Below, piece after piece: positions 8,149 through 16,314 of a DNA stretch of 64,000 bases (positions are counted from its first letter, which is position 1; every line of letters begins with the position of its first letter). The notes beneath the pieces were generated by a model that saw only the letters and a program-made list of their open reading frames with translations, had not been told where the DNA came from and ran no database searches. The translations under genes and the position numbers were made by a program. Source of the stretch: an uncultured Acidobacteriia bacterium (GTDB lineage Bacteria > Acidobacteriota > Terriglobia > Bryobacterales > Bryobacteraceae); the NCBI GenBank assembly GCA_903909435.1, contig CAIVVT010000045.1, forward strand, positions 1 to 64,000, given 5' to 3'.

Positions 8149-8474
8149 AAGGGTTTGTTTGCCAGACTCCGTGCTATCCAGCGCTCTCCAGCAACGGATA
8201 ATGGGATATGGTAAAACGGTTCTGGTTGCGTCCGGACCGAAGCCGCTTCAGTGCTGGCGTAAATCCTGCGGGCACAGAGAGACTGCATTATTGTCTTTAG
8301 GGACAACAAATACGACTCCAGTAACCCCTAAGCCCGGGACAGGGCAGGGGACACCGACCGCTGTTTCAAGCGGCGAGTGGCTGGGGCACGATCAGGGTTT
8401 GATTAATATTCAGGCTCAGGTCAGAGAAACTTCATTCAATTCACATCTCAATCCGCATCTCCAAGGAGAAGGTA
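8149..8474 (+). other. Long 5' leader of the secreted-protein gene
   Basis: There is no credible ORF between the predicted start of transcription and the ATG. A small stem with arms TTGTC and GACAA lies around 8290-8305, and an AAGGAGAA ribosome-binding site precedes the ATG by about 6 bases. I did not recognise a known riboswitch signature. Confidence 0.4.
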
Positions 8475-10067
8475 ATGGTTAGTTTTCGCAAATCTTTGAT
8501 GGTCGTGGCTCTCCTGGCGCTTTGCGCCGGTCTGGTCATGGCACAGACGACCAACACTACAAAGGTCATCGTTGTTCGCGCAGAAGGCGTTACCGAACCG
8601 ATCGATAACGGCGGCATCGTCCTCAACAGCACCCTTCCGGCCGCCGCACTCCCGGCCGGCTTTTTGGGTACAGGCTTCTACAACTTCACGCTGTTTTCGA
8701 ACACCACCAACATCACCTCAAACCCTGGCAAGAACGACGGGGCGACTGGTGAGATCACGTTGAATGCGGGCGGCGGCGCCGTCCATGGCGTTATCAACGC
8801 GGGCAGCACCAGCGTCACGTTTACCAACGTGAAGGCTACTCCCACCGCGTGGGTCGCCGGTTCGCCAGCTTCCTTCACGGTGACCATCAAGGGCATCCGT
8901 GTGAACGCGTCCCTGCTGACCACGGGCGGCCCCGTTGTCGCTTCGGGCGTCAGCTTCACCGTGTTCGCGCTGCCGCAGGATAACCTGACCCCGGCCGCTC
9001 TGTTTGCCACCAGCAATGGCGGCTCGTCGCCGATCTTCACCGCCGAGAACGTGGCCTATGCGATCTCGACTCTGACCGTTGGCGCCACGAAGGACGTCGT
9101 CAACAAGAACTTCACGTTCGACCAGTGCGCCACCCCGGGTGGAACTCTTTCGAACCCGACCGCCACGACGCCCTACTTCAGCCCGATCTTCACGATCAAT
9201 TTCACCGAATCCTACAGCAAGTCCTTCCTGAGCCCCGGCCAGGAGAAGGATGATAGCGTCGATACCACGCTGGTCACTAACGGAACCCGCCTGCAGGCGA
9301 CGTTCACTGGCTTCCCGGCCGGCACCCAGCTTTGGGTTCCGAATGGCGTGATCAGCGGCACCGTGTCCGCAATCCTGGTTCTCGGACCTGACGCCGACGG
9401 TTCCAACGGCAAGCTGGCCACCAAGCTTGGCCCGAACGATTACACTGCAGTCACGCAGGGCACCCCGGTTGTTTACGAGATCTTCGGCAGCAACATTTCG
9501 GGCATCGGCGAGACTCTGGCCGTTCCGGTTGCGGTTTCCTTCACGGTTGCCAACCCCGCTCTGTCGGCCATTGCCGGCAGCGTGAGCGCCAACTATGCTC
9601 CGCTTTCTTCCGTCCCCGGAGCGTCCGCCACAGCGGCTATCCCGCGTTTTGGCAGCTCCCCGCAGACCATCGCCGGCGGCTATTACGGAATCAACGCTTG
9701 CACCAGCCAGCTGCTCTTCCCGTACGTTTCCACGGGCGGCGGCTGGGATACCGGCCTCGCTATTTCGAATACCGGCCTGACGCCTTCGTCCACTAACGCC
9801 CTCGGTGGCACCTGCGCATTCAGCTTCTACGCTGCCACAGGCGCACCGGCCGCTCCCGTCGCGTTTGGCGCCGCCGGCTTCGGTGACACCACCGCCATCG
9901 CTTCCGGCACCACTGCCGTTGGCTTGGCCTCCGCCGCCGTTCCGGCTGGTGGAGCTTTCACGGGCTACGCCTACGCGGTTTGCAACTTCAAATCGTCGCA
10001 GGGCTTCGCGTTCCCGTTCGCTCCTGAAGCCAGGGGCTACATCAGCGCTGGTTACCTCTCCAAGTAG
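8475..10067 (+). CDS. Secreted protein of unknown function (530 residues)
   Basis: I recognise no named family. The protein begins with a clear Sec signal peptide (KSLMVVALLALCAGLVMA, cut expected before QTT). It continues as a Thr/Ser/Asn/Gly-rich, beta-strand-rich polypeptide without membrane helices, as in surface or matrix proteins. The C-terminal 140 residues contain three Cys in the segments NACTSQLLFPY, GGTCAFSFYAATG and YAVCNFKSSQGF. It stands alone with a good -35/-10 promoter, a long leader, a strong ribosome-binding site, and a strong terminator 34 bases after the stop. This suggests high, independently controlled expression. It could be a cargo of the type II system next door; that is only an inference from adjacency. 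Confidence 0.8.
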   Translation: MVSFRKSLMVVALLALCAGLVMAQTTNTTKVIVVRAEGVTEPIDNGGIVLNSTLPAAALPAGFLGTGFYNFTLFSNTTNITSNPGKNDGATGEITLNAGGGAVHGVINAGSTSVTFTNVKATPTAWVAGSPASFTVTIKGIRVNASLLTTGGPVVASGVSFTVFALPQDNLTPAALFATSNGGSSPIFTAENVAYAISTLTVGATKDVVNKNFTFDQCATPGGTLSNPTATTPYFSPIFTINFTESYSKSFLSPGQEKDDSVDTTLVTNGTRLQATFTGFPAGTQLWVPNGVISGTVSAILVLGPDADGSNGKLATKLGPNDYTAVTQGTPVVYEIFGSNISGIGETLAVPVAVSFTVANPALSAIAGSVSANYAPLSSVPGASATAAIPRFGSSPQTIAGGYYGINACTSQLLFPYVSTGGGWDTGLAISNTGLTPSSTNALGGTCAFSFYAATGAPAAPVAFGAAGFGDTTAIASGTTAVGLASAAVPAGGAFTGYAYAVCNFKSSQGFAFPFAPEARGYISAGYLSK

Positions 10068-10100
10068 GTCTTAGACCAAATCTTGGTTCCGTAACTCCGA

Positions 10101-10137
10101 CCAGGGGCGCGGCGCAAGCCGCGCTCCTGGTTCGTTT
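10101..10137 (+). terminator. Rho-independent terminator after the secreted-protein gene
   Basis: A 13-bp stem with one G-T pair (CCAGGGGCGCGGC against GCCGCGCTCCTGG), a GCAA tetraloop and a following TTCGTTTT run. It is 34 bases past the stop codon. Confidence 0.85.
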
Positions 10138-10230
10138 TGACGCCCCGCGACGCCCAGGTTTCCCCTCCGCCATTCCCGCCTCCGGATGTACGACCCCAGC
10201 ACTAATCCCGCCTAGCGCCAAACCCGCCTA

Positions 10231-10272
10231 GCACAGAGCCGCGAACGACAAAGAGCGGTCAAGTCCGCTAAC
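10231..10272. repeat. Left 42-bp inverted repeat of the RAYT unit
   Basis: It begins GCACAGAGCCGCGAACGACA and ends GGTCAAGTCCGCTAAC. It matches the reverse complement of 11110-11151 at all but two positions. The inner part AGCGGTCAAGTCCGCT can itself form a short imperfect hairpin. Confidence 0.85.
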
Positions 10273-10334
10273 AACCACTACTCTCGCAGTCACCCTCCAA
10301 TCCTGTGCATTTTCGGAGCGGCCGCGAGCGACCA

Positions 10335-10354
10335 TTAGCGGTCAAGACCGCTAA
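10335..10354. repeat. Perfect palindrome TTAGCGGTC-AA-GACCGCTAA
   Basis: Two exact 9-base arms with a 2-base spacer, inside the RAYT unit. The sequence is a symmetrical version of the inner 18 bases of the unit ends (AGCGGTCAAGTCCGCTAA). Confidence 0.8.
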
Positions 10355-10517
10355 CTCTCTCCCGGTTCTACAGTCATAAGTTCATTTCCCAGACAGCTTC
10401 GGTACGAAGGTGACAGAAGCAGGATCAGCGCCCTGAGAGGACTATCCCGCCCTGCGCACTTCAGCTTTGTGGTCATTCCCCCGGCAAGAATCCCTAGCAG
10501 ACACCCCCAAGCGGTAG

Positions 10518-11019
10518 CGACCGCCTCCAGGCACCTTCTTCATCACATTCTCCTGCTACGGGAAGGTGCTCCACGGGCGAACAGGGCGCTGTGGACCTTT
10601 TCCATAACATCCCCGGCACGCCCCGACTCACGCAAAACTCCGGCCGTCTGGCAGCCCAGGTACGTCGCATGGCCCAGCCTCCCTATCTTCTGGATGCAAG
10701 CCGCTGTTCGGCTACGCTGCAGGCCATCCAGGACCTGTGTGCTCGGGAATCGTGGCTGCTCCTCGCCGCCCATATCCGGACGACCCATGTCCACGTCGTT
10801 GTGGAAGCGGACGCTACTCCGGAGTGGGTGATGAGTTCGTTCAAGCGCGTCGCCAGCCGCGCTTCAAACGGGCTCGGTTTGGACGGCGAGGGCCGCATTC
10901 GCTGGGCCCGGCACGGCAGCACGCGCTATATCTGGACCAAAGAGCAACTTTCGGCAGCCATCCGCTACACGGTAAATGCACAGGGCCAGCCGTTGGTGGT
11001 CTACGAAGCTGCGCGATAG
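10518..11019 (+). pseudogene. REP-associated tyrosine transposase (RAYT, Y1/IS200-like), frameshifted
   Basis: The downstream part reads as a 142-residue ORF from a GTG at 10591. It has the HUH motif (THVHVVV), a Tyr in AIRYTVNAQG as the candidate nucleophile, and the family segment WARHGSTRYIW. RAYTs normally begin earlier, with a segment like FxTFxxYGxxLHG. That segment is present upstream in another frame: FFITFSCYGKVLHGRTGR from about 10536 to 10589. One extra base near 10590 separates it from DLFHNIPGTPR. The upstream frame has no ATG, GTG or TTG after its stop codon at 10515. I therefore read the gene as inactivated by a single-base shift. A programmed frameshift or a sequencing error is possible. 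Confidence 0.75.
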
Positions 11020-11109
11020 CAGCCAACCTTCTACCGCAAAGCGTTGAATCGATTGGCTGCATTCAGCGAGCATCCAGAACGGAGGCGCGAACGCGAGAGA
11101 GAGGTGGGT

Positions 11110-11151
11110 GTTAGCGGACTTGACCGATCTCTGTCGTTCGCGGCTCTGTGC
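11110..11151. repeat. Right 42-bp inverted repeat of the RAYT unit
   Basis: Inverted partner of 10231-10272 (40 of 42 identical), lying 91 bases after the transposase stop and 47 bases before the end of the converging gene. Confidence 0.85.
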
Positions 11152-11198
11152 CGGACGAGCTGTGCGGCATGCGGCTTTTTGCTGAAGCGCCGCTGCGG

Positions 11199-12032
11199 CT
11201 AGGGTTTTGGCGCCGCCTCAACCGGGAGGATCGGGAACTTGTGTTCGCTACGGAACGGCATGATCCAAAGGGTCACCGCCTGCTGTCCATCAATCGCGGT
11301 TCCCTGGTACTTGAATTCAACCAGAAGCTTACCCTTCTTCCCGGCGGCGATGTAGTCCTGACCCATTTTGCATTGGAGCCCCGGTACGGAAGGGCAGGCC
11401 AGTTGGAACTGGATCGGGCCGTTCAGGCCATTCGAAACTTCGATCTCATCCTTGCCTTCACCCTTGGACGGAAGCTGCAGTGCCGGTTTGGAGAAGGAAA
11501 CCTCCATCGACAATTTCTCCAGGGGCTGCGGAGCCGGAGGCGCCTTAGGCGGGGCGCCATCGACGCCGCGACTGGATTTCACTGTGCCAAAGGGCGTGAC
11601 CATGTCTTGGCCTGCCGGCGGCAGGAAGTAGCACCATTGACCCGATTCCAGCCTCCACTCCGTGGGGACGGGGAACTTGACGACCTTCTTCTGAACACCA
11701 AAAGAAACCTCGTCTTCCATGACGAGGGTGACCTGGGCAGTCTTCAGGTCATCCGCAGCCTTCACCGCCCGAACCTCGACGCTGCGGGGAGAAGGCTTAA
11801 CCATGGAGTAGTACTCGTCTTTGCTGGCTTCGCAAACCAGCGCCTCGGCGGCTCGCGGCTTGCCCGCCATCAGCAGGTCGTAGAACTTCTTAACCTGTTC
11901 GCGTACCACCGACTCAGCTTGCTGCGCCTCGGCCGATTTCGCAGGCGCCGGGCTGGTTTGCGCGCCGGCGAGACTGGTCCAGGCAACAAGGCACAACGCT
12001 ACCGCACTTTGGGCGAATCGAAAAAACATCAT
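11199..12032 (-). CDS. Secreted hypothetical protein
   Basis: A 277-residue protein with a Sec signal peptide (AVALCLVAWTSLAGAQ). The segment after it (about 35-125) looks like a small alpha/beta module (VREQVKKFYDLLMAGKPRAAEALV), as in NTF2-like or SnoaL-type domains. A Pro/Ala linker (APPKAPPAPQP) leads to a C-terminal beta domain (about 175-275) with two Cys and alternating strands, resembling an Ig-like module. I do not recognise a specific family. It is read from the double ATG at 12032/12029, separated from the tRNA-Gln gene only by its own leader, and converges on the RAYT unit. Confidence 0.7.
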   Translation of the reverse strand: MMFFRFAQSAVALCLVAWTSLAGAQTSPAPAKSAEAQQAESVVREQVKKFYDLLMAGKPRAAEALVCEASKDEYYSMVKPSPRSVEVRAVKAADDLKTAQVTLVMEDEVSFGVQKKVVKFPVPTEWRLESGQWCYFLPPAGQDMVTPFGTVKSSRGVDGAPPKAPPAPQPLEKLSMEVSFSKPALQLPSKGEGKDEIEVSNGLNGPIQFQLACPSVPGLQCKMGQDYIAAGKKGKLLVEFKYQGTAIDGQQAVTLWIMPFRSEHKFPILPVEAAPKP

Positions 12033-12054
12033 TTGGGGGATCTTTCGGGAGAGA

Positions 12055-12128
12055 TGGCTGGGAGGCAGGGACTCGAACCCCGATACGCGGCTCCAGAGGC
12101 CGCAGTCTTACCATTAGACGACCTCCCA
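12055..12128 (-). tRNA. tRNA-Gln (anticodon CTG)
   Basis: A complete cloverleaf on the minus strand: acceptor TGGGAGG/CCTCCCA, D-arm with CTAATGGTAAG, anticodon stem GCGGC/GCCGC with loop CTCTGGA, T-arm GGGGTTCGAGTCCC, discriminator G and an encoded CCA. The anticodon CTG reads CAG. Confidence 0.93.
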
Positions 12129-12293
12129 GTGAGGCCAAACCACAATATAACACAGGCTTGGAGGCTGGTGACGGATGCTCGGTTCGCTGTGTGCATCGGG
12201 TTCTGTCCTGTTAGACGCGCGGCGGGCGTGAAAGGACGGCCGAGCCCCCAAACAACCACGTTGCAGCTGTCTCGCCGCCAGGCATCGACGCCG

Positions 12294-13070
12294 CTAGCGA
12301 ATCACTCCCTGCAGCGGCGAACTCGCGGAGGCGTAGAGTTTGCGCTGCATCCGGCCGGAAAGAAAAGCCAGCCGGCCCGCCTCCACCGCATGGCCCATCG
12401 CGGCCGCCATCTTTTCGCTGTCATCGGCCAGCGCCACGGCCGTATTCAGGAGCACGCCTTCGAAGCCCAGTTCCATGGCCTGGCACGCGTCGGAAGCCGT
12501 GCCCACGCCCGCGTCCACGATCAGCGGAACCGCCGTGATCTGCTCGCGGATAATCCGGAGCGAGGTGAAATTCTGGATGCCCAAACCGCTGCCGATCGGT
12601 GCGGCCAGCGGCATGACCGCCGCTGCGCCGGCATCGACCAGGCGCTTGGCGGTAATCAGGTCGTCGTTCGTATACGGTAATACCACAAAACCCTCGCGCA
12701 CAAGAATGCGCGTGGCCTCGACCAATCCCACAACGTCGGGATAAAGCGTCTGCTCGTCGCCGATCACTTCCAGTTTGACCCAGTTGGACAGGCCCACTTC
12801 GCGGCCCAGCAGGGCGGTGCGAACCGCATCGTCCACGTTGTAGCAGCCAGCGGTATTGGGCAGGATGAAGTACCTGGAGCGGTCGATGTGGTCCAACATC
12901 GACTCCTTGGAGCGATCCGTCAGGTTCACGCGGCGCACGGCCACGGTAACGACTTCGGCGCCGGAGGCGGCATGGCAGCGAATCATCTCGGAGAAGGTGC
13001 GGTACTTGCCCGTACCGATCATCAGCCGCGAACGAAAAGTGCGTCCGGCAATGGTCAATTGCTCACTCAT
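12294..13070 (-). CDS. thiG: Thiazole synthase ThiG
   Basis: A 258-residue TIM-barrel enzyme that forms the thiazole phosphate of thiamine from DXP, ThiS thiocarboxylate and dehydroglycine. Family marks visible include MIGTGKY near the N terminus, the Schiff-base lysine at residue 99 in WVKLEVIGD, LPNTAGC, the phosphate-binding IGSGLGI and GVGTASDA, and LLNTAVALA near the end. Length is normal. It stands alone here: no thiS, thiO/thiH or thiE is adjacent, so the rest of the pathway must be elsewhere. It is transcribed toward tRNA-Gln and divergently from the VOC gene. Confidence 0.95.
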   Translation of the reverse strand: MSEQLTIAGRTFRSRLMIGTGKYRTFSEMIRCHAASGAEVVTVAVRRVNLTDRSKESMLDHIDRSRYFILPNTAGCYNVDDAVRTALLGREVGLSNWVKLEVIGDEQTLYPDVVGLVEATRILVREGFVVLPYTNDDLITAKRLVDAGAAAVMPLAAPIGSGLGIQNFTSLRIIREQITAVPLIVDAGVGTASDACQAMELGFEGVLLNTAVALADDSEKMAAAMGHAVEAGRLAFLSGRMQRKLYASASSPLQGVIR

Positions 13071-13168
13071 GACCCAATTCTAACTTGAGCGTGCGAAGAT
13101 CCGGCTCGGCCCGGCGCGCGGCGGGTGCACAACGGCCGCTTGCCCGGCCGCGGTGATAGGATGCGTGC

Positions 13169-13543
13169 ATGATACACGGCATCGAACACGCCGCCATCGC
13201 GGCCCAGGACGTGGAACGCCTCGCCGCCTTCTACGTCGAAACGCTCGGGTTCAAGATCAACTATCGCGGCAAGACCGCCATTTTCGTGAAGGCGGGTGAC
13301 GGCAGCATGATCGAGATCATCCCGGCTGACGGCGAATCCGCGGAGCCGACTGTGAAAACGCCCGGACTGCGCCACCTGGCCCTGACCGTCACCGATTTTG
13401 AAGCGGAATGCGAGCGACTGACTGCGGCGGGAGTGGCCTTTCTGGAACCGCCTCTGATCAAAGGCGGCAACAAGGTTGTATTCTTCCGTGACCCGGACGG
13501 GAACATCCTCCACCTGCTGGAACGCTCACAGCCACTGCCTTAG
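13169..13543 (+). CDS. VOC-superfamily (glyoxalase/dioxygenase-like) protein
   Basis: A 124-residue protein made of two beta-alpha-beta-beta-beta units, the minimal glyoxalase I/bleomycin resistance fold. Candidate metal ligands are His in IEHAAI, Glu in MIEII, His in LRHLAL and Glu in HLLER near the C terminus, the usual H/E/H/E set, which suggests a metal enzyme. The substrate cannot be read from the sequence. It is a lone gene, divergent from thiG and just upstream of tRNA-Ile2. Confidence 0.85.
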   Translation: MIHGIEHAAIAAQDVERLAAFYVETLGFKINYRGKTAIFVKAGDGSMIEIIPADGESAEPTVKTPGLRHLALTVTDFEAECERLTAAGVAFLEPPLIKGGNKVVFFRDPDGNILHLLERSQPLP

Positions 13544-13589
13544 GTACCGCAGGCATGATAAATTCAGAAGCGCGGGTACACTCGCGCCC

Positions 13590-13665
13590 GGGCCCTTAGC
13601 TCAGCGGTTAGAGCCGCGGACTCATAATCCGTTGGTCGTAGGTTCAAATCCTACAGGGCCCACCA
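13590..13665 (+). tRNA. tRNA with CAT anticodon, probably tRNA-Ile2 (lysidine type)
   Basis: A complete cloverleaf: acceptor GGGCCCT/AGGGCCC, D-arm TTAGCTCAGCGGTTAGAGC, anticodon loop CTCATAA, variable region TTGGTCG, T-arm TAGGTTCAAATCCTA and an encoded CCA. CAT could mean elongator Met, but the acceptor and D-arm plus TTGGTCG follow the ileX type, which is modified by TilS to read AUA. It lacks initiator features (three G-C pairs in the anticodon stem and a 1-72 mismatch). Confidence 0.85.
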
Positions 13666-13746
13666 CTTGTCTCCCCGACAGAACCGACCGGCCAGCGGCT
13701 AGCAGGTGTCGATCGCGCATGGACGATCCGTTTGAGTCTGAACCCT

Positions 13747-15783
13747 ATGCGAACCAGTGATGCCGTACTCGCCGCCAAGCCTGTCGGGATGACGGCTGAG
13801 ATCGCTCCATACGCCATCAGCATCTTCGTCAGCGCCACACTCCTCTTCCTGGTTCAACCCATAGTTGCCAAGCAACTGCTGCCCGGCTTCGGCGGAGGAG
13901 CCGGGGTCTGGATGCTGTGTCTGGTGTTCTTCCAGACGGTGCTTCTGTTTGGCTACTGGTATGCGCACTGGTCGATAGCCAAGTTGAGCCGGAAGGCTCA
14001 GGCTTTGACCCACGTCGCGTTGCTCGGGCTCAGCACCCTGGCTTTGTGGCTGAACACCGGCATCGGGACGCATCCGGCGGTCGTCCAGCATCCCGCTCTA
14101 GCCGTGCTGGGCTATATCGCGGCCAGCGTTGGGTTTCCCTATCTCGTCTTGTCGTCGACGAGTCCCTTGCTGCAGGCCTGGTATGCCACACCCGAACGAG
14201 GGCGCATCCCGTATCGCCTGTTTGCACTGTCGAACCTGGGCTCACTTCTGGCCCTGTTGGCATACCCGTTCGCGATCGAGCCGTCTCTGGACACACGGAT
14301 GCAAATGGAGGCTTGGCGCGTCGCCTACAGTCTGTTTGCCCTCTCCTGCTCCTGGGTTGCAATGCGTGCATGGACGGCTACGGCAGATGGGGCAGCGGAT
14401 CGGCCCAGCGGACGCTTTCATGCCGGGCTGTCTCGAAGAACTTCGTGGGTATTGCTTCCGGCGTGTTCATCGATGCTGTTGATGGCGGTCACGAGCGAAT
14501 TGTGCCAGGATATCGCGCCCGTTCCCCTGCTTTGGCTAGCACCGTTGACGATTTACCTCGCGAGTTTCATCCTCTGCTTCGAGCATGACGGCCTATTCCA
14601 GCCAAAGGTGTACAGGCTGCTGGCCCCTTTGGCGCTCCTCGCGGTGCTAGTCATTCCGGGCGCCCACATTCCACCGATTCCCGGGATATCGATCATTCTG
14701 ACCGCGCTGTTCGTGCTCTGCACTTTCCTGCACAGTCAACTGGTTCAACTGAAGCCCGACACCAGCGGGCTCACTTCGTTCTACCTCTCGGTGTCGCTCG
14801 GCGGCGCCCTCGGTGGAGTGTTTACGGGACTGGTGGCGCCCGCGATATTCCCGGACTACTTTGAACTGCAGGTAGCCGTCGCCATTGCGTTGGTATTGGT
14901 CCTCAGGTTCCTCATGGGCTACCGCTCGAGGGTGTTCCTGGCGACCAGCGCCAGCCTGCTTCTGGTCGTGCTCTACGTGGGCAACGGGATGCGCGGAGGA
15001 ACCATGGTGTTTCGCGGCAGGAATTTCTACGGGGCGCTTTCCGTTCGCGAAAAGAGCGCTACTGCGGGTACGGTCCGGACGCTGTTCCACGGGAGAGTTG
15101 CACACGGCGGCCAGATTCTGACCGACGAATTGAGGCGCGAGCCCGGTTACTACTACGGGCGCGAGTCCGGGGTGGGGCTGGTCCTGCAACCGGCGGGCTC
15201 GCCGCGCCGCGTGGGAATTGTCGGATTGGGGGTTGGGACCGTAGCCGCGTACGGTCAGCGAGGGGACACCTACCGGTTTTATGAACTGAACCCGATGGTC
15301 GAAGCGCTGGCGCGCACGTCTTTCACCTTCTTGAAGGATTGCGGCGCAAGGGTTGAGATAGTGCCCGGTGACGCCAGGCTGTCGCTCGAGGCTGAACCCG
15401 CGCAGAACTTCGACGTTCTGATTCTGGACGCGTTTTCGGGCGATTCCATACCGGTTCACCTGCTGACAGGGGAGGCCTTCCGGTCCTACTCCCGCCACCT
15501 GAAGCCAGACGGTATTCTGGCTGTCCACGTCAGCAATATCTATCTCGACCTTGACCCAGTCGTGGTCAATCTTGCCGCAACGGTCCACCGGATCGCGCTG
15601 CGAGTCGATTCAACGGACCGTCCGGCGCGCGAGGTGCTGACTGCCGAATGGATACTCGTCATGCCCGAAGGCGAATTCGCCAAACAACTAGTCCGCAGGA
15701 AGCTCGGACGTGTGTTATCGCCGGGGCAAGGCCGGCTCTGGACGGACCACTTCAGCAACATTGCCGGTGTGCTTCGCCACTGA
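13747..15783 (+). CDS. Membrane-fused spermidine-synthase-like protein
   Basis: A 678-residue protein from the ATG at 13747; a TTG at 13732 and an ATG at 13789 are alternatives. The N-terminal two thirds hold about 12 hydrophobic segments, starting with APYAISIFVSATLLFLVQP. The C-terminal part is a Rossmann methyltransferase-like domain of the polyamine aminopropyltransferase family: VGIVGLGVGTVAAY (nucleotide-binding glycine loop), FYELNP, VEIVPGDAR and LDAFSGDSIPVHLLTGEAF. Such membrane-fused SpeE-like proteins are common in bacteria, and their substrate is usually not established. No polyamine biosynthesis gene is adjacent, so I do not assign a reaction. Confidence 0.82.
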   Translation: MRTSDAVLAAKPVGMTAEIAPYAISIFVSATLLFLVQPIVAKQLLPGFGGGAGVWMLCLVFFQTVLLFGYWYAHWSIAKLSRKAQALTHVALLGLSTLALWLNTGIGTHPAVVQHPALAVLGYIAASVGFPYLVLSSTSPLLQAWYATPERGRIPYRLFALSNLGSLLALLAYPFAIEPSLDTRMQMEAWRVAYSLFALSCSWVAMRAWTATADGAADRPSGRFHAGLSRRTSWVLLPACSSMLLMAVTSELCQDIAPVPLLWLAPLTIYLASFILCFEHDGLFQPKVYRLLAPLALLAVLVIPGAHIPPIPGISIILTALFVLCTFLHSQLVQLKPDTSGLTSFYLSVSLGGALGGVFTGLVAPAIFPDYFELQVAVAIALVLVLRFLMGYRSRVFLATSASLLLVVLYVGNGMRGGTMVFRGRNFYGALSVREKSATAGTVRTLFHGRVAHGGQILTDELRREPGYYYGRESGVGLVLQPAGSPRRVGIVGLGVGTVAAYGQRGDTYRFYELNPMVEALARTSFTFLKDCGARVEIVPGDARLSLEAEPAQNFDVLILDAFSGDSIPVHLLTGEAFRSYSRHLKPDGILAVHVSNIYLDLDPVVVNLAATVHRIALRVDSTDRPAREVLTAEWILVMPEGEFAKQLVRRKLGRVLSPGQGRLWTDHFSNIAGVLRH

Positions 15784-15824
15784 CACGGGCCCATGCGCCT
15801 GGCCGCTCGATTCCAACCGGCTCC

Positions 15825-16238
15825 TCATCCCTTCGCTACCTGACGCCAGTTGCCGCTCCGCACAATGCGGCGCGGGTCATAAGGCCGGTTGTACCAATAA
15901 GCCCACGCCCAGCACTCAGCATCACCGGCCTGGGCGACCGGAACCATACGCCGCAAATACAGCGAACTCGCCTCCGCGCCGGGGAAATACTCCTCGACGA
16001 AATCCAACTGAGCGAGCAGCGACTCAAATTCAGGCGCACGCTCCTCCGGGAACTCAACCAATTCGCCGTGGACCCACTGACCGCTCCTGCGGGCAGGGAT
16101 CAGCCCGGGGTACTCACCAAGGTCCACCAGACGCCCCGGTGTCCGCGCCGGAACGACCCGTAGCGGGTTCGCCGCCAGGATCAGACCGCCCCTGCTTTCG
16201 CCCTGCAGCAGCGTCCCGTAAACAAAGAGCGCGCTCAT
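15825..16238 (-). CDS. Gamma-glutamylcyclotransferase/AIG2-like protein
   Basis: A 137-residue protein from the ATG at 16238, which puts the family N terminus MSALFVYGTLLQGE right at the start; the frame is open further upstream but encodes nothing typical. YGTL is the substrate-loop signature of the GGCT fold. The Glu in the LDFVEEYFPG segment matches the usual catalytic acid position, and an LYLRRMVPV strand follows. It would cyclise gamma-glutamyl amines or peptides to 5-oxoproline. It converges with the preceding gene and is divergent from the AGE-family gene. Confidence 0.85.
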   Translation of the reverse strand: MSALFVYGTLLQGESRGGLILAANPLRVVPARTPGRLVDLGEYPGLIPARRSGQWVHGELVEFPEERAPEFESLLAQLDFVEEYFPGAEASSLYLRRMVPVAQAGDAECWAWAYWYNRPYDPRRIVRSGNWRQVAKG

Positions 16239-16314
16239 TGAATCCCTCGTCTTCAGGCTACACCGGCCTCCGGGATACACTGGTTTCACGCCCCGGCTGA
16301 AGTCCGCGGCGCCC

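Larger units (their letters stand above)
10231..11151. mobile_element. RAYT/REP-type unit bounded by 42-bp inverted repeats
   Basis: The outer ends, 10231-10272 and 11110-11151, are inverted copies of each other with 40 of 42 positions identical. Between them lie a second palindrome (10335-10354) and a damaged REP-associated tyrosine transposase gene. Terminal REP-like palindromes around a single Y1 transposase gene are the known layout of RAYT units. The CGCGGCTCTGTGC end sequence also occurs once at 7991-8003, outside the unit. Confidence 0.7.

Noticed and set aside
8149-8474. A riboswitch in the long leader
   Set aside because: I could not find conserved motifs of cobalamin, c-di-GMP, TPP, SAM or glycine riboswitches. 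Only a small hairpin was seen, so it is reported as an unassigned leader.
13590-13665. tRNA-Met for the CAT anticodon gene
   Set aside because: The acceptor, D-arm and TTGGTCG variable region follow the ileX type; Met elongator tRNAs look different in these parts. The call is kept below certainty.
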